From the NCBI GenBank assembly GCA_964646625.1, contig CAZYHC010000017.1, forward strand, positions 1 to 64,000: a stretch of DNA of 64,000 nt, written 5' to 3'. This document shows positions 46,525-55,529 of this stretch, in pieces. The position numbers were made by a program, and so were the translations under genes. The stretch comes from DAOULT01 sp964646625. Its GTDB lineage: Bacteria > Chloroflexota > Anaerolineae > CAZYHC01. Numbering within the stretch: the stretch's first letter is position 1; the number at the start of each line of letters is the position of its first letter. Under the pieces are notes generated by a model. That model did no database searches, was not told the DNA's origin, and saw only the letters and a program-made list of their open reading frames with translations.

Positions 46525-47379
46525 TCAGCTTGAACCTTTGGAAAGCCGTCTGTCTGGGGCGGGCGGTTCGGCGTGTAGAGCGAGGTCCGTTTTGATCTGA
46601 TCGAGCGCGGCTTCGGCGGCTTCGCGTCCTTTTTGCATCATGGCCTCCAGCCTGGACATCCTGGCCCAACCGAAATCGCCGAGCACCGGGCGGATCAGGC
46701 AGTCGGCTTCTTCAGCCTCACGGCGGTTATAGGCCATGACGGTGTAGATGCTGGTTAAGATGACTTCGAAGATGTTCTCTGGTTTATACTTCATGTCGGG
46801 CGTTTTGGGCAAGAGGTCTACGGCGATAACGTAGTCGGCTCCCATCTGGCGGGCCACCGAGATGGGCAGGTTGTTCAGCAGGCCGCCATCGACCAGCACC
46901 CGTCCATCTCTCTCCAGAGGGGTGAACAGGCCCGGTATGGCACAACTGGCCAGCACGGCCGGGGCCACCCGTCCTTCCCGCAGGACCACCATTTCTTCGG
47001 CCACGATGTCGGTGGCCACCGCCGCGAAAGGGATGTCCAGTTCCTCGAACCGCCGATCACCGATCATCTCAACGAGCATTTTCTCCAGGCCCTCCGCCCG
47101 GAGCAGCCCCAGTCTGGGACGGGTCAGGCGTCCTATTTTTAGCCAGCTTAACTTTTTGGCCCCGGCTTTCAACTGCTCGAGCGGTGCTCCTCCACAGTAC
47201 AAAGCTCCCACCAGCGCGCCCACGCTGGTGCCCACTATACAATCAGGGCGAAGGCCCTCCCGTTCCAGCACTTCTAAGACGCCCAGGTGGGCCGCGCCCC
47301 GCACTGAACCGCCGCTCAGAGCCAGACCGATCCGTCGTTTCCCTTTTTCCAATTGGCCCCCGTTCCCTCTACTGCGCAT
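46525..47379 (-). CDS. Patatin-like phospholipase (RssA family)
   Basis: 284 residues. The oxyanion loop GGSVRGAAHLG, nucleophile elbow GTSVG and Asp in VDGGLLNNLP make a complete Ser-Asp dyad. It probably hydrolyses acyl esters of membrane lipids. It overlaps the upstream metallo-hydrolase gene by 11 bases. The start is uncertain; a TTG nine codons in has a slightly better site. Confidence 0.87.
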   Translation of the reverse strand: MRSRGNGGQLEKGKRRIGLALSGGSVRGAAHLGVLEVLEREGLRPDCIVGTSVGALVGALYCGGAPLEQLKAGAKKLSWLKIGRLTRPRLGLLRAEGLEKMLVEMIGDRRFEELDIPFAAVATDIVAEEMVVLREGRVAPAVLASCAIPGLFTPLERDGRVLVDGGLLNNLPISVARQMGADYVIAVDLLPKTPDMKYKPENIFEVILTSIYTVMAYNRREAEEADCLIRPVLGDFGWARMSRLEAMMQKGREAAEAALDQIKTDLALHAEPPAPDRRLSKGSS

Positions 47380-48220
47380 CGTTACTGGCTTTAAGCTCCT
47401 CGTAAAGCCGTCCTACACTGAGCTTGAACTCCTGCTCGAACTCCTCTGGGGTTTTCTCCTCCAGGGGAAAGAGGGTAGTCATATCCTCCAAAGCGCCGAC
47501 TATCTCCGCTTTGCTGTGCCCGGTATTGTAGAGTTGACGAACCCTGGACCGCAGCCGTCTCACGTAGTCCGACACGGCCCGGGTGCTTTCCCGGTCGCAG
47601 AGCGGACCATAGCCGGGCACGATGATCTCCGCCTTCGATTTTCTGATGCGAGTCAGAGCTTTCAACCACTCCCCGGAGTTGGCCTGGCCCAGGAAGGGGT
47701 GCACTCCGTTCACCACCACATCGCCAGCAAAGAGCACGTTTTCCCTGGTATCGTAGACCATGCCGCTACCCGGCGTATGCCCTCCGATGTGGATCAATTG
47801 TAGCACTTTTTCCCCAAAGTGTAGCGTCATCTTGTGGCTAAAGGTGATGTGGGGCAGCACTATCTCCAGGGTCGCAAAATCGGCGGCCATTTCGGGGTCC
47901 CTGGTTTTCAGCGAATCGATCAGCCGCTGACGCCAGGTATCGCTGTACCCTTTCATATCCCTCCAGGTCAGGTCGTGGGCAAGCACGGTCGCCTTCCTGA
48001 AAAAGCGATTGCCCGCGCACTTCTCTTTGTGGGAATCGGTGTTCACCACGAAAACCACCTGTTTATCTGTCACCTGTCTTATTTCTTTCCAGAAGGTGGT
48101 CAGTTCCCAACTTAGCATGGGGGGGTCGATGATCAGCAGGCCCTCCTGGGTCACTATTGCGCCTGCGTTCCCGCCCCGAAAACCGGCCAGAACATATATA
48201 TTCGAGGCCACCTTTTGCAT
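47369..48220 (-). CDS. Metallo-beta-lactamase-fold protein with degenerate metal motif
   Basis: 283 residues from the ATG at 48220. The fold is clear from GLLIIDPP, HIGGHTPGSGMVY and VLFAGDVVVNG. The signature HxHxDH is altered: TDSHKEKCAGN puts Asp at the first His (D62), keeps H64, and has Glu and Lys where Asp and His are expected. The later His and Asp ligands remain. A two-zinc site as in normal hydrolases is therefore doubtful; it may bind one metal or none. A helical C-terminal extension follows residue 220. The operon continues into the patatin. Confidence 0.8.
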   Translation of the reverse strand: MQKVASNIYVLAGFRGGNAGAIVTQEGLLIIDPPMLSWELTTFWKEIRQVTDKQVVFVVNTDSHKEKCAGNRFFRKATVLAHDLTWRDMKGYSDTWRQRLIDSLKTRDPEMAADFATLEIVLPHITFSHKMTLHFGEKVLQLIHIGGHTPGSGMVYDTRENVLFAGDVVVNGVHPFLGQANSGEWLKALTRIRKSKAEIIVPGYGPLCDRESTRAVSDYVRRLRSRVRQLYNTGHSKAEIVGALEDMTTLFPLEEKTPEEFEQEFKLSVGRLYEELKASNDAQ

Positions 48221-48306
48221 ATCCACCCCTCTTTCCAACCTACAACAACTCATTGCTTACCCGGGTTGCGTCCGCCTCTCGTCTGGCAATCGATACATCA
48301 GGCCCT

Positions 48307-49479
48307 TTACTGCTTCTCGGCGGCAGGGAGAGCAAAGGAGAATAGAGCGGCCACCAGGGGCAGGAGGGCCAATAATCCCAGGCTGAATGACAAACCATAA
48401 TGGTCGGCCAGCACCCCCGTGACATAGACCCCGATCCCTTCGGTAGCAAAGGCGAAGCCCATTCCCAACCCCGAAGCCAGGCCCAGACTATGAGGCAATT
48501 GGGCCTGGATGGTAATAATGAGCGGAATGTGGGAACAAATCAAGAGCGAACCTATCAGGGGGGCAGTCAGCAGAGGAACAGGCCAGGGACCATATAGAAA
48601 GGCCAGCGCCAGGGGCGTGGTGGCCGCCAGAGTGAGGGCTATGACCAGACGGCGCTCAAATCGATCGGAAAGAAAGCCCCCCACCAACGTGCCCACCACG
48701 GCCGCGAAAAGAAAGACCGATAGAATCTGGCTGCCAGCAGCCAGGGTTGCGCCTCGTTCTTTATACAACGAAGGGATGTAGCTGACCAGCCCCTGCTGCG
48801 TCCAGGAGCGCAAGGTGATCAGCCCCATGGGGACGAGCAGCCCGGCCAGAAGTTTCAGGTTTTGCCTCGGTGCAGTGCTGTTCCCCTCTAGCTCCGGAAG
48901 GGAGGGGGACGAAGGAGCAGCCTGCTCCATCCTGATCATGGTCATGAGTTTATAGAGTAGAGAGGCGGCCAGCAGACCAATGGGAATCAACAGAACAGCG
49001 CCTCTCAGACCGGCAAAGGAGAAGGCCGTAGCAGCCAGCAGCGGGCTTATGGCGTAGCCCAGGCTCCCCCCGATAGCGAAAATGGAGATCCCGCTTCCCC
49101 GGCGGGAACCGCTAACCCGCGAGGCGTTGGCTGCTCCCTGGGGATGGTAAGCGCCCGACCCCAGGGCCGCCAGAGACACGATAGCCAGCAGTGAATAGTA
49201 ACTCCAGGCAAAACCAATCAGGCCCATGCCCACCGCCACCCATGCTATCCCTACGCTGGCCAGCAGGCGGCTTCCGAAGCGATCAGCCAGATACCCAAAA
49301 AGAGGTTGAGTCAGGGAGGAGACCAGCAGGTAACAGGTCACCAGAAAACCGACCTGGGCGTAGCTCAGATCCAGGGAGGTCATCAGGAGGGGATAGGCTA
49401 CCGGCAGGAGATTGCTGTACAGGTCGACCGACATGTGGCCGAAAGACAGGGCCCACAGGGCTGTATTTTTCAGGATCAT
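48307..49479 (-). CDS. MFS transporter (fosmidomycin-resistance Fsr-like)
   Basis: 390 residues, 12 predicted helices. The N-terminal GHMSVDLYSNLLPVAYPLL and AALGSGAYHPQGAANA match the Fsr subgroup of the major facilitator superfamily, which exports drugs or small acids. It overlaps the AlaX-type gene as ATGA. The physiological substrate is unknown. Confidence 0.83.
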   Translation of the reverse strand: MILKNTALWALSFGHMSVDLYSNLLPVAYPLLMTSLDLSYAQVGFLVTCYLLVSSLTQPLFGYLADRFGSRLLASVGIAWVAVGMGLIGFAWSYYSLLAIVSLAALGSGAYHPQGAANASRVSGSRRGSGISIFAIGGSLGYAISPLLAATAFSFAGLRGAVLLIPIGLLAASLLYKLMTMIRMEQAAPSSPSLPELEGNSTAPRQNLKLLAGLLVPMGLITLRSWTQQGLVSYIPSLYKERGATLAAGSQILSVFLFAAVVGTLVGGFLSDRFERRLVIALTLAATTPLALAFLYGPWPVPLLTAPLIGSLLICSHIPLIITIQAQLPHSLGLASGLGMGFAFATEGIGVYVTGVLADHYGLSFSLGLLALLPLVAALFSFALPAAEKQ

Positions 49480-50720
49480 AGGCTTTCACTCAAGGTCTGA
49501 TAAGCTGCGGCCAGGGCCTCCTCCAACTTTTCGGGGCGGGAGCCACCACCCTGAGCGAAGTGTGATTGACCTCCACCTCCGCCCCCGATGATCCGGCCTG
49601 CTTCTTTTAACAAAGCTCTCATGTCGTAGTCCACGTCGTCCGAACGAGCGAAAGCGATCTGGGCTTTATCTGCTTTCAGCCCCAACAGGGCCACGCAGGC
49701 CGGATGCTCCATGAGGCGCGAGGCCAGACGCTTGATCGTCTCGGCGTTCCAGGGCAGAGGTTGGGTCTCTGGCGTGGCGGTGAAGATGGCCCGCACAATG
49801 CGGACCCCTTTCTGCTCCTGGGCTTCGGCCACCAGCCGAGCGGCCTCGTGATCGAGCAGCCGGTCCCTGGTGGCGTTCAGCAGGCGCCGCTCGACTTTGG
49901 CCTGTTCCCTCAGCCTGAGCACGGCCTGGACCAGCTCCTCGGCACCGACGGTGAACTCGTTGACCAGCTCACCGACTATGAGATTCTTGCGGCGATAGTC
50001 TGCCAGGGCCCGCCTTCCACACAGGAACTCGATGCGGGTCTCTTTTCCCCGTCGTTCCGCTCGCTGGATGGCGATCAGCCCGATCTGGCCCGTACTGCGG
50101 CAGTGGGTACCGCCACAGGGCGAATAGTCAAAGTCCTCCACCTCCACGATCCGCACCGCGCCCTCCACCGAGGGCGGCTTGCGTAGCGGTAAACGATTCA
50201 CTTCCTCTGGAGACAAAAAATAGGCGTGCACCGGCCGGTCAGCGAAGACCACGTCGTTGGCGGCCTCCTCAACGGCCTCCAGATCGGCGCTGGTCAGAGG
50301 GGCCCGATCCAGATCGATGGTCGAAGTCTCCTCCCCCAGATGGAAGCCCACCGTCTCGGCCCCCTTCAATTGAAAGAAGGCCTGGGAAAGGACGTGCTGG
50401 CCGGTGTGTTGTTGCATGTGGTCGGAGCGCCTGGCCCAGTCAATGACCCCCCGCACCGTCCTTCCTTCCACCTCACCTTGCATCTCACCTTCATCGGCCA
50501 GGAGATGTACCAGGCGGCCATCCTCCTCCCGCTCGATGACGTCGATCACGGCCACCCCGTTCAGAGAGCCCGTATCGTGGGGCTGGCCGCCGGAAGTAGG
50601 ATAAAAGGCGCTGCGGTTGAGAACCAGCCCGACCTTGTCCCCCACCACTATCCGAGCCACCACTTCCGCCTCGAACTCCCGCAGGTAGGCATCGGTGTAG
50701 TACAAACGTTCCGTCACCAT
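49476..50720 (-). CDS. Alanyl-tRNA editing protein (AlaX-L type, with DHHA1 domain)
   Basis: 414 residues. The editing domain shows FYPTSGGQPHDTG, the zinc-site HMQQHTGQH and CGGTHCRSTGQIG. The C-terminal DHHA1 domain includes GGGGGGQSHFAQGGG. No aminoacylation domain is present, so it is a free-standing enzyme that clears Ser or Gly from mischarged tRNA-Ala. The start lies near 50720; ATG at 50729 and GTG at 50717 (after GGAGG) are also possible. Confidence 0.88.
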   Translation of the reverse strand: MVTERLYYTDAYLREFEAEVVARIVVGDKVGLVLNRSAFYPTSGGQPHDTGSLNGVAVIDVIEREEDGRLVHLLADEGEMQGEVEGRTVRGVIDWARRSDHMQQHTGQHVLSQAFFQLKGAETVGFHLGEETSTIDLDRAPLTSADLEAVEEAANDVVFADRPVHAYFLSPEEVNRLPLRKPPSVEGAVRIVEVEDFDYSPCGGTHCRSTGQIGLIAIQRAERRGKETRIEFLCGRRALADYRRKNLIVGELVNEFTVGAEELVQAVLRLREQAKVERRLLNATRDRLLDHEAARLVAEAQEQKGVRIVRAIFTATPETQPLPWNAETIKRLASRLMEHPACVALLGLKADKAQIAFARSDDVDYDMRALLKEAGRIIGGGGGGQSHFAQGGGSRPEKLEEALAAAYQTLSESL

Positions 50721-50808
50721 CTCCTCCATTCGCTTTGTAATAACGGCTTTAGTCGTTTGCCTGGTGGGGACGACTGAAGTCGTCACTACGCTATATTATT
50801 TGTTTTCT

Positions 50809-52512
50809 TCACCCCCCCAGAGAGAGGTGGGCTCCCAACAGGGGCAGCAGGCTGTAGGTCAAGCCAAAGGCCAAAAGCAGGAAAACGAGGGCCGTCAGCA
50901 ACTTGATGGTGGCGGCGTGGCGATTAACGAAATGGCCCAATTGCTCCGAACCGGTGCCCAGGTAGGCCAGCACAAAGATGACTATCAGGGGCAGGACGAA
51001 CATCAGGTTGTAGAGCACCAGGTACAAGCCGGCCTGGGCGCGCAGGTCCGGCACGTCCAGCACAAAGAGGATGGTCGGCAGGTAGACCTGGCCGGTGCAG
51101 GCCAGCTCGATCACCGAGATCACCACCCCGGTGACGAAGGCCACCGGCACGAAGGCCCGCATACTGGCCCCCTCACGGATGACCCGGTTGATCCAGCGCC
51201 GCAGACGGAGGGGCAATTTGAGGCGCATCTCTTCGGGTTTGCCCTGACGGGCCTGCCACCAGTCGTACAGGCTGCCGAGGGCCAGAACCAGACACAGCAA
51301 GGCCGTCAGCCCGTACACCCAGTGGCTCACCGTGCTCAGGAAGGGCAGGGCCGCCAGGAATTTGAGGACCCCCACCCCCACCCCCAAATAAGTCAGGAAC
51401 ACCGCCAGGGCGAAGGCGCCCCCCACCGCCAGCACCTCCCCTCTCTTGCGACCAGTAAAGGCCAGGTACGAGATGAAAAATACGATGGTGGCGAAGGCAC
51501 AGGGATTCAGCCCATCCATAAACCCGGCGGCCAGCACCGTCAGCAGGCCGAAGGAGCGGAAACGCTCGACGATGTTCTCGGCGGCCTGGCTACGGGATTC
51601 TTCCCACCCCTCCCACACCGCCTCGGCGCCACTGGCCACGTGACGAGCGATCAGGTCTTCCAGATTACGGGTGTGCAGGTCCTCGCCCACCAGCCCCTCG
51701 TCGCCGACGAACACCGCCGGGGCGATCAGCCGCTTCTCTTCCGGCAGCCCGGCCCTCTCTCCCAGCCATTCGAGCAGGGCAGCCTCCTCCTTGGCGTCGA
51801 ACTCGTGGACGATGAGTTGCGGATAGCGACTTTGCATATAATTCAAGTCCAGTTCCACCCGGTCGCACTCCCGGCAGCCGCTCTGGTAGAAGTAGGCCAG
51901 GTGAATAGGTTGGTTTTCGGCCACGGTGGTCGCTTCGGGGGTGAAGGTGGCTGTGACTGCGGCGGTGGGCGTCACTTCAGGAGTGAAGGTGGCTGTGACT
52001 GCGGCGGTGACCGTCACTGCGGAGGTGGGCTCAGGCGTGGCTTTAGAGGGAGCCGTAGCCTCTGCCACTCCGGTGGCGGTGGGGGTAACGGTTACCAGGG
52101 TCGGCCTGGGGATCAGTTCCAAAGGCGGAAATCTGTAGCCTCCTTCGTCCAGGTTTTGCTGAATCTCTTTGTCCAGGTTTTCCTCGATGACTTTCGAGCC
52201 GATCATGACCACATGTTGCATAAATATTTCAGGGATGCCGGCCTTATCCTCAGGCACTCCATAAATAGATTCCAGCCCCAGCATCAGGGCGTAGTTGTCT
52301 ATATCGGAGATGTTAAATTTGCTGATGATGAGCTGATCGCCGTATTTCTCTTCAATGCCAGGCAGAACGTTCTCCATAACGTAGTGACAGTGGGGGCACG
52401 TTTCAGAATAGAAAAGCAGAATCTCAACCACGGGCTCATCTGCCCTGATGGTAAGTGAGAGCGTTGAGAGGAAGACGAAAACTAACATGGCGAACACAAT
52501 CGGTCTTCTCAT
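50809..52512 (-). CDS. Two thioredoxin-like domains fused to a CcdA/DsbD-type transmembrane electron carrier
   Basis: 567 residues from the ATG at 52512. A signal peptide (1 to about 26) leads to a thioredoxin-fold domain with CPHC (about 30-130). A Pro/Thr/Ala linker containing a 14-residue repeat follows, then a second thioredoxin-like domain with CREC (about 195-290). Six to eight membrane helices come next, with NPCAF and IELACTG, the paired cysteines of CcdA/DsbD. It would take electrons across the membrane and pass them to outer thiol partners within one chain. No cytochrome c maturation genes are nearby, so the final acceptor is unknown. Confidence 0.85.
   Translation of the reverse strand: MRRPIVFAMLVFVFLSTLSLTIRADEPVVEILLFYSETCPHCHYVMENVLPGIEEKYGDQLIISKFNISDIDNYALMLGLESIYGVPEDKAGIPEIFMQHVVMIGSKVIEENLDKEIQQNLDEGGYRFPPLELIPRPTLVTVTPTATGVAEATAPSKATPEPTSAVTVTAAVTATFTPEVTPTAAVTATFTPEATTVAENQPIHLAYFYQSGCRECDRVELDLNYMQSRYPQLIVHEFDAKEEAALLEWLGERAGLPEEKRLIAPAVFVGDEGLVGEDLHTRNLEDLIARHVASGAEAVWEGWEESRSQAAENIVERFRSFGLLTVLAAGFMDGLNPCAFATIVFFISYLAFTGRKRGEVLAVGGAFALAVFLTYLGVGVGVLKFLAALPFLSTVSHWVYGLTALLCLVLALGSLYDWWQARQGKPEEMRLKLPLRLRRWINRVIREGASMRAFVPVAFVTGVVISVIELACTGQVYLPTILFVLDVPDLRAQAGLYLVLYNLMFVLPLIVIFVLAYLGTGSEQLGHFVNRHAATIKLLTALVFLLLAFGLTYSLLPLLGAHLSLGG
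51933..52016. repeat. 42-bp direct repeat in the linker of the thioredoxin/CcdA gene
   Basis: Two 42-bp units (51933-51974 and 51975-52016) share a 27-base identical core. They encode a 14-residue Ala/Val/Thr/Pro linker repeat, so gain or loss of units keeps the frame. Confidence 0.8.
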
Positions 52513-52568
52513 CTTGCTGAAATCCCCTTTTTCTCGATTAATGGTCAGGCGGAAATGCGCCTCCATGT

Positions 52569-52598
52569 ATTATATCACAATTTGGGCTGATTTTCCAA
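52569..52598 (-). promoter_or_regulatory. Sigma-70 promoter of the thioredoxin/CcdA gene
   Basis: On the minus strand, TTGGAA (52593-52598), an 18-bp spacer and a perfect TATAAT (52569-52574), about 55 bases before the start. Confidence 0.7.
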
Positions 52599-52790
52599 AA
52601 ATGGAAGTGGTGGGGTGCGTCCGGAAATTTTGGCCACTGCTCATAGCCCTCGTCCCCGAGGGCGGGCCAAACAAGCCGTTTCGCCCCTAAGTCGCCCCCG
52701 GGACGGGGGCCTGGAGCTTTTCTGAAGAAACCCGCTCTCCTGCCTAAAATCCTGGACAGGCCCCTTCTCCAACCAGGCCGCGAAGCACGG
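52599..52790. other. Gene-free spacer with two GC-rich hairpins
   Basis: No coding frame is convincing here. Two short palindromes are seen: GCCCTCG/CGAGGGC (52646-52663) and GCCCCC/GGGGGC (52694-52710). Neither has a following T-run. It may be decayed sequence or a small RNA; nothing further is supported. Confidence 0.4.
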
Positions 52791-52821
52791 ACAAAAATCC
52801 CCCTCCTGAATCCAGGAGGGG
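52791..52821 (-). terminator. Intrinsic terminator of the CBS-ACT gene
   Basis: A 9-bp perfect stem (52800-52808 with 52813-52821), a 4-base loop, and on the minus strand a GATTTTTG tail. It lies 36 bases after the stop codon. Confidence 0.85.
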
Positions 52822-52856
52822 AACTAACAGAGGAAGTTATTAAAAAAGGGCGACCA

Positions 52857-53501
52857 CTACGTGTCTCGCGCGTCGATCATATTCAGTATGTGCCCCTCCA
52901 GGGCTTCTACCAGTTGATCTTTGGGCACGCCGCTGACCTTGGCGCTAACCAGACGGTTGGTAACGTCCTCGCCCAGGAAGGTGCCCAGGGCCACGATGTT
53001 GCCGCCCATCTCCACAATGGTGTGGGTCAAATCTGCCAGCACTCCCTTTTCCTCTTTCACCAGCATGGTCAGGCGCACCCCCTGTTCTCTGGCTCCCAGG
53101 AGCTCCAGGAAGATCTTGAACAGATCGGTTTCTGTGATGATGCCCACCAGCGTGCCGTTGCGTACGACCGGCAGGCCGCCGATCTTGTTATCGGCCATGA
53201 TGCGGGCCGCTTCCTCAATAGGGCAATCCTCACAGATGGTGATCACTTCCTTGGTCATCAACTCCTTAATCGTGAGTTTGGCCAGCAGGTAATGAAGCTC
53301 GTGGACGCTCAGCGAGGTGGCCGGCGAAGGAGAAGCGTACAGCAGATCTTTCTCCGAAACGATGCCTACCAGTTTACCCTGTTTGTCGAGCACCGGAAGA
53401 CGGCGCACCTTCTCGTCCCTCATCTTTTTCAGGGCTTCGCTGATCGAGGTGTTTTCGGTGATGGTGACGGGGTGTTTGCTCATCCTCTCGTATACTAACA
53501 C
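52857..53501 (-). CDS. CBS-pair protein with ACT domain (AcuB-like)
   Basis: 214 residues. Two CBS motifs (about 5-60 and 75-130) precede an ACT-type domain (about 140-210). CBS pairs bind adenine nucleotides, and AcuB-like proteins regulate acetoin or acetate metabolism in Bacillus. No acu enzyme is adjacent here, so this is a regulator of unknown target. The GTG at 53501 follows AAAGGAG; the ATG six codons later is an alternative. Confidence 0.85.
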   Translation of the reverse strand: MLVYERMSKHPVTITENTSISEALKKMRDEKVRRLPVLDKQGKLVGIVSEKDLLYASPSPATSLSVHELHYLLAKLTIKELMTKEVITICEDCPIEEAARIMADNKIGGLPVVRNGTLVGIITETDLFKIFLELLGAREQGVRLTMLVKEEKGVLADLTHTIVEMGGNIVALGTFLGEDVTNRLVSAKVSGVPKDQLVEALEGHILNMIDARDT

Positions 53502-53547
53502 TGTCCATTCTCCTTTCTGCTCTTGGGCGGGAATTTATATCGCTCTA

Positions 53548-53576
53548 AGGATACCATAATGGAAAGTCTTTGTCAA
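53548..53576 (-). promoter_or_regulatory. Sigma-70 promoter of the CBS-ACT gene
   Basis: On the minus strand, a perfect TTGACA (53571-53576), a 17-bp spacer and TATCCT (53548-53553). Confidence 0.7.
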
Positions 53577-53580
53577 TAGC

Positions 53581-55311
53581 TCATTCCCAGGAAAATTTTC
53601 TTTCAAAAGGGGGCATGCTTTGTAAGGCTCTGCGGGTCAGCTTTTTGTCCCCGCTGAGCTGGCTCTTGTACCAGGCGCTCTGGTCAAATTGCATCTGGCC
53701 GGCCGAGGAGATGAGCCAGGGACAGGCGGCAAAAAGGTAGTCGGGCAGAGGTTCGCCGTTGGAGAGTCGCCCGGTGCGAAACCAGGAAAACAGTTCGAGG
53801 TGCCAATCTCGGTGTTGCTCCATGCTCACAGGAGGGTACTTGTCATCTTCCTGGATGCCGACCGTCCAGCCTCCCTCGCCGCAGATCATGGGCGGCACGC
53901 TGCCCAGCCGGGCCTGGAAGACGTGGGCATACTTAAGAAAACCGAGGACGCAGAACCAGTCCTGATCGACGGTCTTGCCCGGCTCCCGGCTTTGCATGTT
54001 GCGGTCGTAAGGATAGGAAGGGGGATGGTTCGAACCGTAAGGATGGGGCACAAAGAACATTTCATTTAGCAGATAGCTCTTGCCCTGGGCCACTATCTCG
54101 TCAATCAGCGGGTTCACCGTCTCAGGATCGACCAGTTGCAGGCCCGGAAAACCGCCCGCCTGGTAGACCTGATCGGCCAGGCCGATCCAGTGCTTGATGA
54201 ACAGCTTGATGGACATGCTCCTGTCCTCTGCCCACTCCTGATGGACTTCGGGCTCGTTGTACAATTGTATGTAGCCGGGCATCCCCACCTCGTTGAGGAT
54301 GTCCATGTCCCGCTGGATGTATATGTAGCCCCCGGCAGGACGGATATCAGGCCGCCAGATGACCATGATCCCTGCGTTCCGGAACTTGGTGGCTGCCAGC
54401 CGCAGCATGTTCTCGTCGTTATAGAGCACCACGCACCACCTCATCTGCTTCTGGTGCATAAGCTCGATCAGGCGGTCCACCGCCCAATCGGCGTAGTAGC
54501 CGGTGGGCAGGAAGTGGATGCCCAGGCCGTTATCGTAAGGGGGGCGGGGCCAGTCGGATAGGGGCCGCATCTGGTCGGGCGACCACTCTCCCTCTGGAAT
54601 GCCACGCGGCCCAATGGGGGTGAAAGCTATCGGCTCGTAGGGGGCCGGGACCGGGGACGGCTCTGGCACCCCCCGCTGAAAACGGAGACGATAAGCGTGA
54701 CAATCTCCATCTCCTGCTCCTGTCGGCGACTTGACGACGGGCAGACCGCCGCCGCTGTCGTCCGTGATCTCGATGGTCCAATCATCTTCCACCGCTAAAG
54801 CCAGTTCGACCAGGCCCTCCCCCTGCGCTCCGCTGGTCACGATAGCGGGCGCGTCGTCCGGGTTGGCTCTGAAGGCCAGGTTCACGCCGTCAAGCGGCTG
54901 GCCGTTCTCGTCGAGCACTTCCACGCTGAGCGTGGCCCCTTCCTCCTGGCAGGACGGTTCGTAGGCCACCAGATAGAAGCTCAAAGGGCCGGGCGTGGGG
55001 GTAGGCGTCGGCGTTAGGGTCGGCGTGGGGGTGATGGTGGGCGTCGCCAGCATGGGGGTGATGGTGGCGGTCAGGGTCGGCGCAGCGGTGGGAGGCGGTG
55101 TGGGAGTGGCAAGCGGCGCTGGCGTGTCCGTTGGGATGGGCGTTGGGGCAGGCATCTCCGTCACTGGAGCCGTGGGACTGACAGCAGATGGAAGTTGGTC
55201 GGGCAGCGCCGCTGGTTCCGTTGGCCTCAGCAGCGAAGCCAGTTCCACACAGGGACAACTTAGAAAAGCCAGCATCGAGCAGGCAAGTATAATCCGTTTC
55301 ACCTGATTCAT
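53581..55311 (-). CDS. Secreted clan GH-A glycoside hydrolase with PT-rich linker
   Basis: 576 residues from the ATG at 55311. The hydrophobic N-terminus ends in FLSCPC, so it may be a lipoprotein, though the lipobox is not canonical. A Pro/Thr linker (about 28-115) leads to an Ig-like beta domain (about 118-200) and a TIM barrel (about 225-560). YNEPEVH carries the acid/base glutamate and ICGEGGW the likely nucleophile, as in GH5/GH39-like enzymes. It would cut polysaccharide outside the cell; the family number and substrate are not resolved. The stop lies just beside the CBS-ACT promoter. Confidence 0.8.
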   Translation of the reverse strand: MNQVKRIILACSMLAFLSCPCVELASLLRPTEPAALPDQLPSAVSPTAPVTEMPAPTPIPTDTPAPLATPTPPPTAAPTLTATITPMLATPTITPTPTLTPTPTPTPGPLSFYLVAYEPSCQEEGATLSVEVLDENGQPLDGVNLAFRANPDDAPAIVTSGAQGEGLVELALAVEDDWTIEITDDSGGGLPVVKSPTGAGDGDCHAYRLRFQRGVPEPSPVPAPYEPIAFTPIGPRGIPEGEWSPDQMRPLSDWPRPPYDNGLGIHFLPTGYYADWAVDRLIELMHQKQMRWCVVLYNDENMLRLAATKFRNAGIMVIWRPDIRPAGGYIYIQRDMDILNEVGMPGYIQLYNEPEVHQEWAEDRSMSIKLFIKHWIGLADQVYQAGGFPGLQLVDPETVNPLIDEIVAQGKSYLLNEMFFVPHPYGSNHPPSYPYDRNMQSREPGKTVDQDWFCVLGFLKYAHVFQARLGSVPPMICGEGGWTVGIQEDDKYPPVSMEQHRDWHLELFSWFRTGRLSNGEPLPDYLFAACPWLISSAGQMQFDQSAWYKSQLSGDKKLTRRALQSMPPFERKFSWE

Positions 55312-55345
55312 CCTTTCTCCCTGGCGCAGAGGCCAGGTGAGAAGC

Positions 55346-55374
55346 ATTATATCATCCCTTGGTCAGTTTGGCAA
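55346..55374 (-). promoter_or_regulatory. Sigma-70 promoter of the secreted glycosidase
   Basis: On the minus strand, TTGCCA (55369-55374), a 17-bp spacer and a perfect TATAAT (55346-55351), about 35 bases before the start at 55311. Confidence 0.75.
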
Positions 55375-55449
55375 AAAGGCCAAAGGCCAGAGCTTGACTT
55401 TACCCACGTTCTGGCGGAAGTTGTTTTGCCTCGGGAAGGGACTGTAGCT

Positions 55450-55478
55450 TTGCGCGGAAGTCAAAATTGGGGTACAAT
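55450..55478 (+). promoter_or_regulatory. Sigma-70 promoter of the DapA-Fae fusion gene
   Basis: TTGCGC (55450-55455), a 17-bp spacer and TACAAT (55473-55478); the leader is about 45 bases. It is divergent from the glycosidase promoter about 75 bp away. Confidence 0.65.
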
Positions 55479-55529
55479 AGCGTCCGTGAACTCTGCACGG
55501 TCTTTATCACGTTAGCAATGGAGGAAAAC

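Noticed and set aside
50764..52458. 564-codon open frame opposite the thioredoxin/CcdA gene
   Set aside because: Rich in Gln, His and Gly as expected for an antisense shadow; the opposite strand has clear domains and a promoter.
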